A DNA stretch of 64,000 nucleotides from Macrotis lagotis (GCF_037893015.1 NC_133658.1:16727249-16791248); one strand, 5' to 3'. Shown: positions 11,561 to 22,735, counted from the first letter of the stretch. Notes: generated by a model not told the origin, from the sequence alone. Numbers and translations: made by a program.

Positions 11561-11749
11561 CCCACTTCTTACTTTATGGTTTATGCAACCATAGACAGTA
11601 TATTTGGGCCTTAATGTAAAATTATGTGTAATAAATGATAAATAATAAAATTATATGTATAAAAATATGTAGAAAGTATAAAATTACTTATATGTAAAAT
11701 GAAAAAGGTAGAACTATAGGGCCTCTGAGGTCCCCTCCAGAGCCAGATC

Positions 11750-11890
11750 TATGATCCTATGAAGATTTAGAGATGGAAGAGATCTAAGATGTCATCAATT
11801 ATACAGATGAAGAAACTGAGTCCTAGAGAGGTTATATGACTTGCCCAAGATCATACAGATCCTAAGTGTCAGAGGCAAGCATTCTTTGTA
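11750..11890 (-). repeat. MIR/Ther relic
   Basis: Inverted: CAGATGAAGAAACTGAGTCC and GACTTGCCCAAGATCATACA. Confidence 0.65.
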
Positions 11891-11934
11891 CCGAAGCATA
11901 CATCTTATGGTTAGTTAAGAGCCTTGAAGGTTTA

Positions 11935-12040
11935 CCTCTGTCACCTCTTTCATTTTAGGTGAGAAAATTGAGGCATAGAACGAGATTGAAAGTTATTAAA
12001 TGGAGCTACAACAAGGTTTGAACACAGTTCAATAATAGCT
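11935..12040 (-). repeat. MIR relic
   Basis: Inverted and degraded: TTAGGTGAGAAAATTGAGGC. Confidence 0.5.
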
Positions 12041-12464
12041 GAACACAGTGCTCACGGAAAGAGCAGGAAAAAGAGGGTGGTTTGGGTAAGGCCAGTGACC
12101 AGGTCATTCTGGATGGAGGAGAAGACCCAAGACTGGGAAAGGGGGGTAAGGGACTGAAAAGGAAAACTTTATAAAGAATCTAAGGAAAGCAAACCAAGGC
12201 CTACGATCTCATCTTTTTTAAGAGTAATCAATTTAACAATTGATCTGCTCACATATATGATAGCTCTTTTGGAGCTATCGATCTAAAATTGGGAGAAAGA
12301 CGAAGGTTAAACTAATATCAGTCTCTTACATTTGTACCAGGGATAGCAGCCTGTCATCCTGAATAGAGGTCCAGCCTGGTTGTGGAAGATCTGCATCCCA
12401 ATTCTAATGGCCATGTAACTTCAGTCAGACATGACAGAAATGGCTGAACAACAACAATGATCAG

Positions 12465-12686
12465 GGAAAGCTAAGAGATAGAGCCCTGGGCCTTGCGTCA
12501 GGAGGATCTGAGTTAAAACCTGATCGCCTACGTTTGCAAGATGTGTGACCGTGAGCTAGCTACTCAACCCTGTTTCAATCAGATTCCTGGAGAAGAAAAT
12601 GGCCAATGACTTCAGTTATCTCTGCCAAGAAAACTTCAAATGGGATCATGAACAATCAGACATGACTGAAATGACTAAACCACAGT
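12465..12686 (+). repeat. SINE-B copy
   Basis: AAGAGATAGAGCCCTGGGCC through CAAGAAAACTTCAAATGGGA to CATGACTGAAATGACTAAAC. A further 3' remnant of the same type precedes it near 12420-12455. Confidence 0.8.
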
Positions 12687-13074
12687 GGCCATAAGCAAAT
12701 AATTTTATCTCCCTGTGCCTCATATTCCTTATCAGTAAAATTGTATTAGAAATGCCCATCTAATCCTTCAGGCATACACCCAGAACCCTGGCAGGGAGAC
12801 ATAGCCTTGCTCTGATGAATCTAATTCAGTGTTGGTTGTTGGAGTTAGAATAAGGATTCCCAGCATCTCTAAGGGCTACACTAGGATCACACCTTGGAGG
12901 ATCATGGGGAGATCCACGGAGCGGTGTTGCTATTATTGCTATTGATAGAGATATGTGAACAGAGGGCAGAGAGATTCAAGATGGCAGAAAGGGGGAAGGG
13001 GGAGAGGATGTATAGGAGCAAGGTTCTAAAACCTGAAAAGATGATGATGATAATAATAATAATAAATAATAGAT

Positions 13075-13258
13075 AATATTTATTTAGCACTTTCAACTTT
13101 GCATATTATTTTATTATTTCATTGTATTCTTACACTTACAGATAAGGAAACTGAAGCTAAATGACTTGCCCAGGACCATATAGCTAGTATCTGAGGCAGG
13201 ATTCCAGCTCAAGTCTAACCTATTCAAAGTCCATTGCCCTCTATAACTATACCACCCA
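13075..13258 (-). repeat. MIR/Ther relic
   Basis: Inverted, from 'atttatttagcacttt' to CAGATAAGGAAACTGAAGCT and GGATTCCAGCTCAAGTC. Confidence 0.65.
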
Positions 13259-13279
13259 GAATGAGATCAAAATACATAG

Positions 13280-13438
13280 GTAGGCAGCTAGGTGGCGCAG
13301 TGGATAGAGCACTAGCCCTGGAGTCAGGAGTACCTGAGTTCAAATCCGGCCTCAGACACTTAATAATTACCTAGCTGTGTGGCCTTAGGCAAACCACTTA
13401 ACCCCATTGCCTTGCCCCCCCCAAAAAAACTAAAAAAC
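13280..13438 (+). mobile_element. SINE-A insertion with 9-bp TSD
   Basis: Close to the apparent family consensus. AATACATAG occurs at 13271-13279 and 13439-13447. Confidence 0.92.
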
Positions 13439-13804
13439 AATACATAGATATAAAAGGAAATAGATTAGCATAAGGGGATGGGAGTGGAGACCACAAACTC
13501 TTAGAAAAAAAGGTAAAAGAGCTTTGGAGTGGAGATATAAGGATGGATTTAATTGTTACAGAAAGGCACCATGCTGGGAGAATAGAAGTACAAGGAGGAG
13601 AAGATTTGGAAAAGCTGCTATGGGGAATATGATGGGAATCAACAGGAGATGGACCCCTATATATGATGTAGTTATTATCATTGTAATTATAAAGCATAGA
13701 CAATGGAGCTATCATATTGCTAGCCAAGGAGATTCCCAAATGATTCCAGGTCCCATGTTCCACTCACTCCTAGCTACTGCTGCTACAACTATTATGTCCT
13801 AAGT

Positions 13805-14560
13805 ATTTACATTAATAGACATTATAAACAGGAAGTAATCTTGGAGGGAAGCCTGAGAAAGATCTCTTTCAGATGGTAAGATTTGGACTGAATTTTCAAG
13901 GAAGCCAGGAGGCAAAGATAAGGAAGAAAGGCATTCCAAGAATGGAAGACAGCCAGTGAAAAGGCCCTGAGCATCATAAGATGTGGGAGAGACAGCAAGG
14001 AGATCTATGAGCTGAATAGGAGGGTAAGTATACAAAGCATTGGTGTTAGTAGTAGTGTTCCTTCCATTCTTGAAGAAGTCCAAAACCTCAGGAAGGTGAT
14101 GCCATGACAAATAGGTGAATTGGATTTGTGTGAGGGGGTGTTGTGCTAAGTCCCCAGCCTCACTTTCTCCTCCAGAGTCATCTGGATCCAGTGGCCAAAT
14201 AGAGATCAGGATGATCCTGGATGTGAGGCAATCAGGGTTAAGTGATTGGTCCATGGTCACACAGCTAGTAAGTGTCAAGTGTCTGAGGCTGGATTTGAAC
14301 CCAGGTCCTCTTTATCATCCTTGTGTGAGAGCACATATTATCTACATATCTATGTCCACATTTAGTCTAGTGCACTATCCACTGAACCATCTAGAATATA
14401 AAAATGTACAAAGGCAGGAAATGTAGGAAGAGGATAGGTTGTGGAGCCATTTAAATTTCAATAGGATCCTAGAGGTAATAGGGAGTCATTGAAAGATTAT
14501 TGAATTCTAGTTTGCAAAAAATGGAGTGCCAAGTTATGAAAGATGGTAGACTTCTTATCC
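13805..14560 (+). repeat. Old dispersed repeat X, split by a SINE-C
   Basis: Blocks 13805-14050 (GGCATTCCAAGAATGGAAGA, CAGCCAGTGAAAAGGC) and 14396-14560 (GAGCCATTTAAATTTCAATA, GGTAATAGGGAGTCATTGAA) are consecutive parts of a long mammalian repeat. I recognise it from memory but cannot name it. Confidence 0.6.
14053..14395 (-). repeat. SINE-C copy with an internal 49-bp insertion
   Basis: Inverted, from TTCCATTCTTGAAGAAGTCC to CACTGAACCATCTAG. The SINE sequence breaks at 14313-14361, where a segment also found at 15868-15916 is inserted. Confidence 0.85.
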
Positions 14561-14689
14561 TTTCAGGCCTTCAAGCAGAGGCTGAACAATCCCCCGTCGG
14601 GTGTGTTGGAATGGAGATTCCTCTGGAGTATGTATTGGACTAGTAGGTCACTGAGGGCCCTGCTAATTCCCAAATTCTAGAAAATACTT

Positions 14690-14840
14690 GAAAACTAGAT
14701 GATGCTGCCCATAGTCTTCCCTCCTTCAAGAGAAACACCCTTAATTACTTCAGTCAATCCTCATATAGCATGGTCTCCAGTTCCTCACAATCTGGTCATT
14801 TTACTCAAATATAGCATCCAGTCAATACTGAGTTTTTAAA
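14690..14840 (+). repeat. CR1/L3-type LINE relic
   Basis: CTTCAGTCAATCCTCATATA then GCATGGTCTCCAGTTCC correspond in order to the common CR1/L3 3' segment. Confidence 0.5.
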
Positions 14841-14884
14841 ACTTAAAATTACCCTGATTTTGAAATACCATATAGGTATATTTG

Positions 14885-15368
14885 TATTTTTATTTGTTCA
14901 GTCATTTTTCTGTTGTGTCCATTTCTTCATGACCCCATTTGAGGTTATCTTGGCAGAGAGACTGAAGTGACTGGCCATTTCCTTCTCCAGCTCATTTTAC
15001 AGAGACAAAACTGAGGCAAATAGGACTAAGGGACTTGCCCAGGGTCACACAACTAATAAATGTCTGAGGCTGGATTTGAACTCAGACACATGAGTCTTCC
15101 CAACTCCAGATGCTTCACTCTACTACTCACTGCAGTGGCCCTTTGTATTTGTTTATATATCCATTGTTATCCTCTAATGATCCCTCTAATGAAACTGAGG
15201 CAAATAGGACTAAGGGACTTGCCCAGGGTCACACAACTAATAAATGTCTGAGGCTGGATTTGAACTCAGACACATGAGTCTTCCCAACTCCAGATGCTTC
15301 ACTCTACTACTCACTGCAGTGGCCCTTTGTATTTGTTTATATATCCACTGTTATCCTCTAATGATCCC
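14885..15368 (-). repeat. SINE-B copy with 184-bp tandem duplication
   Basis: Inverted SINE-B (TTCATGACCCCATTTGAGGT, CCATTTCCTTCTCCAGCTCA). Its head half plus flank is repeated in tandem (15008-15191 and 15192-15368). Confidence 0.88.
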
Positions 15369-16019
15369 ATTGTATCATCGGGTGTATCAACATTCCGAAA
15401 AAGAGAATCACCTTTGTGGAGGTCCCGGTTTAAGGGAGAAGGCACAAAGATCCTGGGTTTGGGAGGAGCCATCCCTCCTGGCATGATCTCCTGGATCCAC
15501 CTTCTAGCAGGTTATTTGTTTTCCAGCCCCATCCTAAGTTGAAGGCTACTCCCTTCCTTTGAAGCCTTCTGATAGAGGAATATATTAAAAACCTTCAAGC
15601 TGTATCTTTGAAGGTTTGGTACTCTAACCAGATCCGAATGCGTCTGTGTAATCATCAAGCTGAGAGAAATATTAATAAATCAAATTTATACCTTCTTAGG
15701 ACAAACTCTTGTGGTTAACATATTATTTTAAAACCCAAACTCACAGAAGACCCCTTCCTCATTAAATATGAATATGTAAATATATGTAAATAATTGGATC
15801 TGTAACTACACATATGCCCTCTACATTTGTGCATATAATGGATATATGTGTTATAAAGACATAAATGTATCATCCTTGTGTGAGGGCACATATTATCTAT
15901 ATATCTATGTCCACATCGATGCATATCAATATGCCTCATCATCTACATATTTGTAAAGCTATATAAATATACATGCATATGCCTTTGCATGCATGCAAAT
16001 CCATAAAGCCACATGAATT

Positions 16020-16120
16020 ATTTAATGTTCTTAGGCTTCAATTTCCTCATCTCAAAACTGAAAGGACTGGATGAACGACCTCTGAACTCACAACCAGATC
16101 TAGATCCAAAGTCATGATTC
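16020..16120 (+). repeat. MIR/Ther tail relic
   Basis: GGCTTCAATTTCCTCATCTC then GGACTGGATGAACGACCTCT. Confidence 0.6.
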
Positions 16121-16508
16121 ATCGTGGCTAAACAGGATTAGATTAGGAAGAGGGAGAGTCCAGAAGAGCCATTTTCCCCATCTTTCTTGACCTTCCTTGT
16201 ACTCTATTCCAAATCAATGATTACCACTGCATTTCAGCAGATGGTACAAGTTCCACCAGATGCCTTGATAGAAACTCTTCTCCGACCTATTCTGTCCTTT
16301 AGTTTACTTAAGATGACGTATGCCCTCAGAAAAACCTGAAAGTGACTTTAACTTATCTCTATCACAAGAGAGAAAGTCCAAAGCTAGGAGTGGACCCTCT
16401 GGGATGAGGAAACTTGAAGGAATCTCCTTTGAGAAGTTGCTAGCTCAGAGGTCTAGGACCATTCCATTTTGATCACTGTCTTCCTGCCTATACAAGAAAT
16501 AAGAATAG

Positions 16509-16625
16509 TGGCAGCTAGGTGGTGCAGTGAATAGAGCACTAGCCATGGAATCAGGAGGACCTGAGTTCAAATTTGACCTCAGCCACCTATCTGTGTGTCC
16601 TTGGGCAAATCACTTAACCCCATGG
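16509..16625 (+). repeat. SINE-A ending in a GATA tract
   Basis: GGCAGCTAGGTGGTGCAGTG to CACTTAACCCCATGG. The tail is replaced by (GATA)n at 16627-16660. Confidence 0.85.
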
Positions 16626-16739
16626 CTATAGATAGATAGATAGATAAATGAATGAATGAATAAAAAATAAAGATCGTTTCTATGATTTCATTGCTAAAGG
16701 AAACTCCCAAAAGAAACTTACTTTATTGAAGCAAGTCAA

Positions 16740-16890
16740 CACCTCTGAAACTTCTTCTAGTCTTAGAACTTAAGTGATGAGAGTTTAAGTAACTTGCCTG
16801 GTATGTGTCTGAGGCAAGACCTAAAGCCAAGACCACCCATCTCTCTTATATCCACTTTGCCTCTCCAGCACCCAGTAGGTGCTTCAACCC
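16740..16890 (-). repeat. MIR/Ther relic
   Basis: Inverted and degraded: GTTTAAGTAACTTGCCTGGT and TGTGTCTGAGGCAAGAC. It lies just beyond the poly(A) site. Confidence 0.5.
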
Positions 16891-16944
16891 TTGTTGACTG
16901 ATTAGAAGCTTGGAGAGAGTACCCCAACCCAACTCCCCAGAACA

Positions 16945-16990
16945 TCCTGACACAGACACACTCACCTGAAACAACAACATTGTCTTTATT
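16945..16990 (-). terminator. DPYSL2: Distal poly(A) site of DPYSL2
   Basis: On the gene strand AATAAA (16990-16985) is followed after about 15-20 nt by a CA cleavage candidate near 16968. A GU-rich stretch, GGTGAGTGTGTCTGTGTC (16966-16949), follows. This is the classic three-part arrangement of a strong vertebrate poly(A) site. Confidence 0.75.
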
Positions 16991-17366
16991 AGGCGTTTCC
17001 ATGGTAATATTACACAGAGTTCTTAAGGAATAATAAACACGACTTTTTTTACCATAATTATTTTGCCATTAAGACAGTGGTAAAAAAAAAAAGAGGAAAA
17101 AAAAAGCACTGTTTGTCTACACACATGATCAGCTTTAGCACTTACAGCTCCTTCACTCATGGTTCACAATCACAAATCCAAGGGTTAAAGTCCAGCTAGT
17201 CCGCAATCCTACAATGTCTTAGAGCATCAAGTCACTGCGGTTAGTCCGTTCCAAGTCATTGTCAATTCCTCTTAGCATTCACATAGGACATTCATTAAAC
17301 AGACACGAAAAGCGAGCCGACAGGAAAACATGCTTACATAGCCTGCAAACATCGTTAGGGTTTTTT

Positions 17367-17376
17367 TTTATTTATT
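17367..17376 (-). terminator. DPYSL2: Candidate proximal poly(A) signal in the 3' UTR
   Basis: Two overlapping AATAAA hexamers (AAATAAATAAAA on the gene strand) lie about 380 nt upstream of the distal signal, followed by an A-run and G/T-rich sequence. Use of this site is unproven, and the A-run may also cause internal oligo-dT priming. Confidence 0.35.
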
Positions 17377-17624
17377 TTGCTTGTTTGTGGGGTTTTTATC
17401 TTTTAGAACAACCTAAAGAACTGAAACTGTCATGAGGAGGAGGAAAAAAAGGGAAGATTCAAGTGAATGCTCAGAGAGGCTGCCAACGGGGCTGAGAATG
17501 GAAACAAGACATTAGGTTTTTTCCATCTTGTTCCAATGTCCTTCAAGTGCAGGGGATAAAGGAAAAATGGGCGGGGGGTGCAAGGGAAGGACTATAAAAT
17601 ATTGTACGTTAACCAATTGTTTTC

Positions 17625-17632
17625 TAAAGTGC
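17625..17632 (-). promoter_or_regulatory. DPYSL2: Candidate miR-17/20/93/106 8-mer site in the 3' UTR
   Basis: The gene strand reads GCACTTTA, a perfect 8-mer for the miR-17 seed family. It was found by eye, and chance occurrence is possible. Confidence 0.25.
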
Positions 17633-18110
17633 TTTTGTACTTTAAAAATAGAAAATTAAACAATAAAAACAACCCTAAATCTGGACAGATGAGTGGACTT
17701 CCTGCAAAGGAATTACTGCTTCTACTTTATGGGAGCAGATTTGTTTTAATCGGCGGGGTGGGGGGGGTGTTAAGAACCTACAGAAAGACTTGAAGAGAAC
17801 CTGTCGACACATACAGAAAGAAATGCTACACATATCAAGAGAGCATAAGAAATTGAGGAGAGGGAAAGAGATTCAGCTAATAGAAACTATTCCAAGACAC
17901 CAAGACGCTAGGCAGTGCTAAGGTGAGGTGACCCATAGGCTCAAACTTGGCCCATAGAAAGTAAGTTTGCCAGACAGTTCCCACCAATATCAGACTATGT
18001 TTGCAACTGTCAAAATGCAATAAAGCGCCCTTTGTTTAAAAAAAAAAAAGGCATGGCTCCTCCATTTTGCCAATTAAGAGACTTCCCCGTGTCAAAATTC
18101 GCAAGCGTTT

Positions 18111-18123
18111 TGTGTGCATGTGT

Positions 18124-18170
<47 letters not shown>
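18111..18170 (-). repeat. (CA)n microsatellite in the 3' UTR
   Basis: TG repeats on the plus strand, interrupted near 18120 and 18129, so the mRNA carries a CA repeat of about 50 nt. Confidence 0.95.
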
Positions 18171-18171
<1 letters not shown>

Positions 18172-18834
18172 CTAAGGCCTCTATGCATTGTTATTCCACC
18201 AAGTTGGCTTCCATGAGGTAAAATTGTTTGACTGGGCACCAGGATGTTCAAATGGGGCCCATTTCCAATGAGTTAAACTTCTGTGGGTTCTGAACTCCTC
18301 AGAAGTTGCCTCCAGGTCAAATTAAATGGGGCTAGGAGGATGCTGTCAAACCAGCCTCCAATTCATCCATCTGTTCTATTCTGGTGGCTGGCCTTGGAAT
18401 GAGTTAGTCCAATCAATTAGCAAATGGTTTTAATGAGACTTTGGACACCAGTTGGATGCCCTTGTAGACAGTTAGCTTTGCTCAGGGGAAAACCCACTTT
18501 CCCAAATGACAGACTGTATCTTCCCCTCAACCTCTCACCAAGGGGGCACCAGAGAATGTGGGTAGCTCAGTCCAGTCCATCCCTGCTGCTGGAAAAGAAT
18601 GAGTCAAATAATAAGGGCTGCCATGGTGGCTTGGTGGCATCTAACATAACATGGGCCAACGCAGCATTCTGAGTGATGAGGCAGCACCTTGTCTCCCCAA
18701 GCCAGGTTCCTGTGGCAACAATGGAAAATAGTTGAGAGTGATAAGGAGCTAGTGATGGGGAGAGGCATCTGGGACAGGGAGAAAAATGCCATCTAAAAGA
18801 AACAGCCATCAGCTCATCTACTGAATATTGCAAT

Positions 18835-18985
18835 CTAACGCCTTCATTTTATACAAAGAAACTGAGGGGCAAATAAGTTAAGTGACTTGCCCAAGGTCAA
18901 ACAGGCAATAATGGCCAGACGTGGGATTTGAACCCAGGTTCTCTGCCATGAGATCCAGTGCTATTCCCACTGTGCTATGCTATCT
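18835..18985 (-). repeat. MIR within the DPYSL2 3' UTR
   Basis: GAAACTGAGGGGCAAATAAG, AAGTGACTTGCCCAAGGTCA and GGGATTTGAACCCAGGTTCT on the plus strand are an inverted MIR, so it is in sense in the mRNA. Confidence 0.8.
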
Positions 18986-19613
18986 CTCAGAAGCCAATGA
19001 GAGAGAGGCAACTAAAGTGTTCTGTAAAACAAAACAAAAAACCAGAGAGCTTTAAAAAGAGAGGAGAGAGGGGAACCTCAAAGGATATGAAGAGAAATGA
19101 TGCCTCAATAGCTGCCCCAGACTGAAGTGTAAGGAATGCCAATAGAGATGGTCTGGAGCCACCTGGGCGGGGACTTTTGGTCTACCAACATGAATCTTTC
19201 AATTATTATATGCTTGTCTCAACTCACGCACAATCCAAAACTTTTGAGTTAATATTTGGTCAAGTCTTCCACCATCAGATTTTTCAACCACTTTCCCACC
19301 CCTCCTTCTTCTCAGGGAGAAAAAAAAAAGGCAGCTCTCGAGAAATTCACTTCATCCTTCCCTTAGGAAAAGCAAGATGGATGAAAACCACCCTATTTGT
19401 GCCAGGGATTTTTTCATACTTTACTTGGCACCGTTGAGGTACCAGGTCACATTCTGTCTCTGGAGTAGGTGTGTGAATATGTATATAATGTTGTCAAAAG
19501 TGGATAAACACAGGTGAGCAAAACCGGTAACATCTGGGTAAGGAGGACTGAATGGGGCCCAGAAGTAAGCCCCATGGACTGGCTGCCCCACAGTAACTAT
19601 CACAGGCTCTAAA

Positions 19614-19637
19614 AAATAATAATAATAATAATAATAA
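19614..19637. repeat. (AAT)n microsatellite
   Basis: Eight AAT units about 80 nt downstream of the stop codon in the 3' UTR. Confidence 0.95.
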
Positions 19638-19718
19638 ACAAAACCCAATGTCCTCAGGTGCCCCACCCCTCACCCCCCCTTTCCCAGTCTGCTACTGCTG
19701 CTCAGTGACTGGGGGGCT

Positions 19719-19859
<141 letters not shown>

Positions 19860-19869
19860 TCACGATGGC

Positions 19870-20010
19870 TTCCTACCTCTCCTCCCTACTTCCTGGGGGA
19901 TCTTGGACAGATCACTTCCCAGATCACCCCTTAATGTGCCTTTCTTTAAAATGAAAAGGTAAGGTTATGTTATTCGAGCCCTAGGGTCCTTTCCAGTTCT
20001 AATATTTAAT
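19870..20010 (+). repeat. Ther-type SINE relic
   Basis: GGGGGATCTTGGACAGATCA and CTAGGGTCCTTTCCAGTTCT. It starts about 60 bp from the exon 14 acceptor. Confidence 0.55.
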
Positions 20011-20029
20011 GACTATGATTAAATAATCA

Positions 20030-20320
20030 CTGGAGAATTAATGGCATATTATGTATCAGGAATACTGTTGGACAATGGGAATACAGGTATGAAGAATGAA
20101 ACAATTCCTCCTCTCCAAGAGCCTTCATGCTGAGAAGGAGAGGGGAGACAACAGACATAAAAAATAAAAAAATGAGTAAACACAAATACATACAAAGTAG
20201 TTAGAACAAGGTGATTATGGTGGGAGGGCAAAAACAACACTAGAGCTCAAGGAAAGCTTCAGAGCAGTGTTGCCTGAGTTGAAGGAAGTCAAGAATTCTG
20301 AGAGACAATAAGAAGCACCT
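20030..20320 (+). repeat. Old dispersed repeat X fragment
   Basis: 'tattatgtatcaggaatactg', GGGAATACAGGTATGAAGAA and AGGAGAGGGGAGACAACAGA, then a GAGTTGAAGGAAGTCAAGAA block, in the order seen in other copies. Confidence 0.6.
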
Positions 20321-20969
20321 CCCAACCGTATCCCATATACACTTATTCTTTAATGATCAGGAGTACCGACTTATTTTGACTTGTCTTGGGTACTAGAAGG
20401 GCAGGCCAGCCCAACTCAAAGAAAAGTGAACTGTCCTTGGAGGCAGGAGAGACCAGGGTGCAAAGACTGAGGTTCTTAGAGACTCAATCACTCCATCTCT
20501 AAAAATGGGAGCAATAATAATCCTTGAGAAGCAATATCTTCCTGGCAGGGCTGCTATGATAAAAGCAATTCATTTATTTTGCTAGGTTATGAAAATAGAA
20601 GTTGTACCCACTATCATTATAAAGAAATCACAGAACGTATTTGTAACAAGTTTTGTTTCTCTAGTTTTCTAGATCATTGGCAAAGGGAGAGGGAAGGGAG
20701 AAAATTCATAACTAAAAATAAAATTGATTCTTTTAAATCAGAGAAAAAAGCAAAGCAAAGGAAGAAAAAATAAACATTCCCAGATTTCCTCTCCTTTCCT
20801 TTTCTGAATATAAATCTGTCTTTCCCACAATCCCATAGTTTCAATCAACAATCAATCAATGAACATTTATTAATTTATTCTAATATTATTATTATTGATT
20901 TATTAATATACTAATGGCTCATGTTCCAAGTAATGGAAAGTTACAGGTATCAGCTGTCATATTTGCCAC

Positions 20970-21310
20970 TTGAGATAGTTTTATTTAATGTGCTTTTTAA
21001 AATTAATTAATTAATTTACTTGTAAGCCAATGTGGTTAGGTGACTTGCCCGAGGTCATATAGCTAGTAAGTAACAAGAATCTGAGGCACATTTGAATTCA
21101 GGTCCTCCTCACTCCAAGGCTGATGTTCTATTCACTGCACCATCTAGCTGCCCCTTTGTTTAATGTTTTGAAAAACTATCTATAGAATTTATTTGAGACA
21201 ATTTTGCTTAATATTTTAAGTAATGATCTATATATAGCAAATTATTTGTTATTTGAGACAATTTTAATGTTTTAAATAATCCTCTATAGCATTTAAGATA
21301 ATTTTGCTTA
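20970..21310. repeat. Diverged A/T-rich tandem repeat split by a SINE
   Basis: The motif TTTGAGACAATTTTGCTTAA recurs in degraded form at about 20975, 21190, 21252 and 21292. Spacing after the SINE is about 60 and 40 bp. Confidence 0.55.
21025..21155 (-). repeat. tRNA-derived SINE (A/B head)
   Basis: Inverted: GGTGACTTGCCCGAGGTCAT to GCACCATCTAGCTGCCCC. Confidence 0.8.
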
Positions 21311-21328
21311 ATATTTAAAAAAGCAATT

Positions 21329-21472
21329 GGGGGGAAGCTAGGTGGCACAGTGGCTAGGGCACCTTGGAGTCAAGTGGACCTGAATTCAAATCTAACTTCA
21401 GATATTTACTACTTAGCTGTGTGACCTTGGGCAAGTCACTTAACCCCATTGCCTTGTAAAAATTAAATAATT
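21329..21472 (+). repeat. SINE-A copy
   Basis: AGCTAGGTGGCACAGTGGCT to ACCCCATTGCCTTGTAAAAA. Confidence 0.87.
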
Positions 21473-21959
21473 AGCAAGAGTAGAGCACCTGAAAGTTTGC
21501 AAAATATATGACAAATATTTATCCTCACAAGCTACTAAGATAGCTTCTCTCAATCTCCATAGAGCTTCAAGACTTCTCTAGTCACCTCCCCTTTTCCTTT
21601 CTCCCTAAATGCACCACAAATCAACTCATTTCCTTCTCAAGGACCCATCTTACACCTTAAGTTGGCTTCCAAACCTGAGAACCTTCCTGTAATTTCTGTG
21701 CCATCCTACAATCCAGATACACATTGGCCCATACCCAGCATTCACCTCCTTTTCTATAGTAAATTCAAGTAAGACCTGGGCACTCTTTCCCCAATTCCTA
21801 CAGCAGTTCTGACTTTGTCTACCTTACTGGTCAGATAGAAAGGAAGGGTTTCCCCCATGACTGCCTCCCAAAAGTACCGGCAGCCACTCTGCCTCCATCA
21901 AAGAGACAAGTACAAGTCCCTGAACACAAGTTTGGCAGGGAGAAGGTGCCACTGGAAGT

Positions 21960-22175
21960 GGCGCCAGGAAATGCTGAGTTCAAGTCTGGCCTCAGATACT
22001 GACAAGTTGTATGACCCTGGGCAAGTCACTTAATTGCTGCCTCAGTTTCTTCAGCTGTAAAATGGAGATAATAAGAGCAGCTACTTCCCAGAACTTGCAA
22101 GTGAAAATAAAGTGAGAAATTTGTAAGAAACATTTAATAGAGTACCTTCCAGGGAGTAAGAATATATAAATGCTT
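21960..22175 (+). repeat. MIR relic
   Basis: TTCAAGTCTGGCCTCAGATA, CAGTTTCTTCAGCTGTAAAA and a TATATAAATGCTTC end. Confidence 0.7.
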
Positions 22176-22185
22176 CTCTCCTTCC

Positions 22186-22217
22186 GTAATAATAATAATA
22201 ATAATAATAATTAATAA
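22186..22217. repeat. (AAT)n microsatellite
   Basis: About ten AAT/TAA units following an MIR tail. Confidence 0.95.
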
Positions 22218-22559
22218 ACACTCTTGGAAACAGGCATTTTTATGATTTACAAAACACTTTCCTCATTATTTATTTTTTAACTTTTGATAACTATTTCAAA
22301 ACCAATTTCAATTGCTGGAAGGAAGGAGGTAATGTTTCTATTATACTTACTATGTGACTATGTCTATTTAGGAGCTGGGAAAGTTTATTTTAATCATTTA
22401 AGCACATCTAGCCTTCTGAGAAGGAACCGAGAGGCTTCAGCAGACTGGGGTGGGGGGGATTAAGAACCTCTGGTCTAAACAATGGACAGACATTCCCCAA
22501 GTACTGGGTTTCTCCTCTGTGAATTGGCACGACTGTCTTCTTTGAATGCCTGAAGATCT

Positions 22560-22735
22560 TGTTGAGGGGGACTAGGAGGAAAAGAAGGAGAAAGGGAGGA
22601 AGAGAGGAAGAAAAGAAGGGGGAAGAGGAGGAAGAAAAGAGGAGGATGAGGAAGAGAAGCAGGACAAGAGGAGAAGGCATCAGAAGAGCTGGAGGAAGGA
22701 GAATGGAAGGAGATGAGGAGGAAGGGGAGGCCTGC
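22560..22735 (+). repeat. Purine-rich GGA/GAA tract
   Basis: About 175 nt, almost all A and G. Spurious Ser/Pro/Phe-rich frames arise on the other strand. Confidence 0.9.

Larger units (their letters stand above)
1..16966. other. Intergenic region 3' of DPYSL2
   Basis: No coding exon or RNA gene is supported. Open frames are short or fall in SINEs and simple repeats. Repeat-poor stretches in which I recognise nothing are 2178-2690, 4011-5175 (apart from an ATC tract), 5704-6200, 6540-7574, 9383-9865, 10351-11260, 12041-12460, 15369-16020 and 16120-16500. Confidence 0.8.
16967..19718 (-). other. DPYSL2: DPYSL2 3' UTR
   Basis: About 2.75 kb lies between the stop codon and the distal poly(A) signal, with no acceptor/donor pair or coding continuation. 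It contains, in gene order, an (ATT)n tract (19614-19637), an MIR-type SINE relic (18835-18985), a CA microsatellite (18111-18170), A/T-rich blocks near 17040-17110 and an internal candidate poly(A) signal at 17367-17376. The extent is inferred from the poly(A) signal and needs transcript data. Alternative shorter ends are possible. Confidence 0.8.

Noticed and set aside
13799..14278. 159-codon minus-strand frame
   Set aside because: Most of it is an inverted SINE-C. The same peptide pattern recurs wherever SINE-C occurs (for example 3290-3511).
15060..15486. Two nearly identical 43-residue peptide starts suggesting a small gene family
   Set aside because: They result from the 184-bp tandem duplication of a SINE-B, not from paired genes.
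1..16966. 3' end of a convergent ADRA1A gene, as expected from human gene order
   Set aside because: No open frame resembling a receptor and no long 3' UTR signal is visible; the gap is large in human too.
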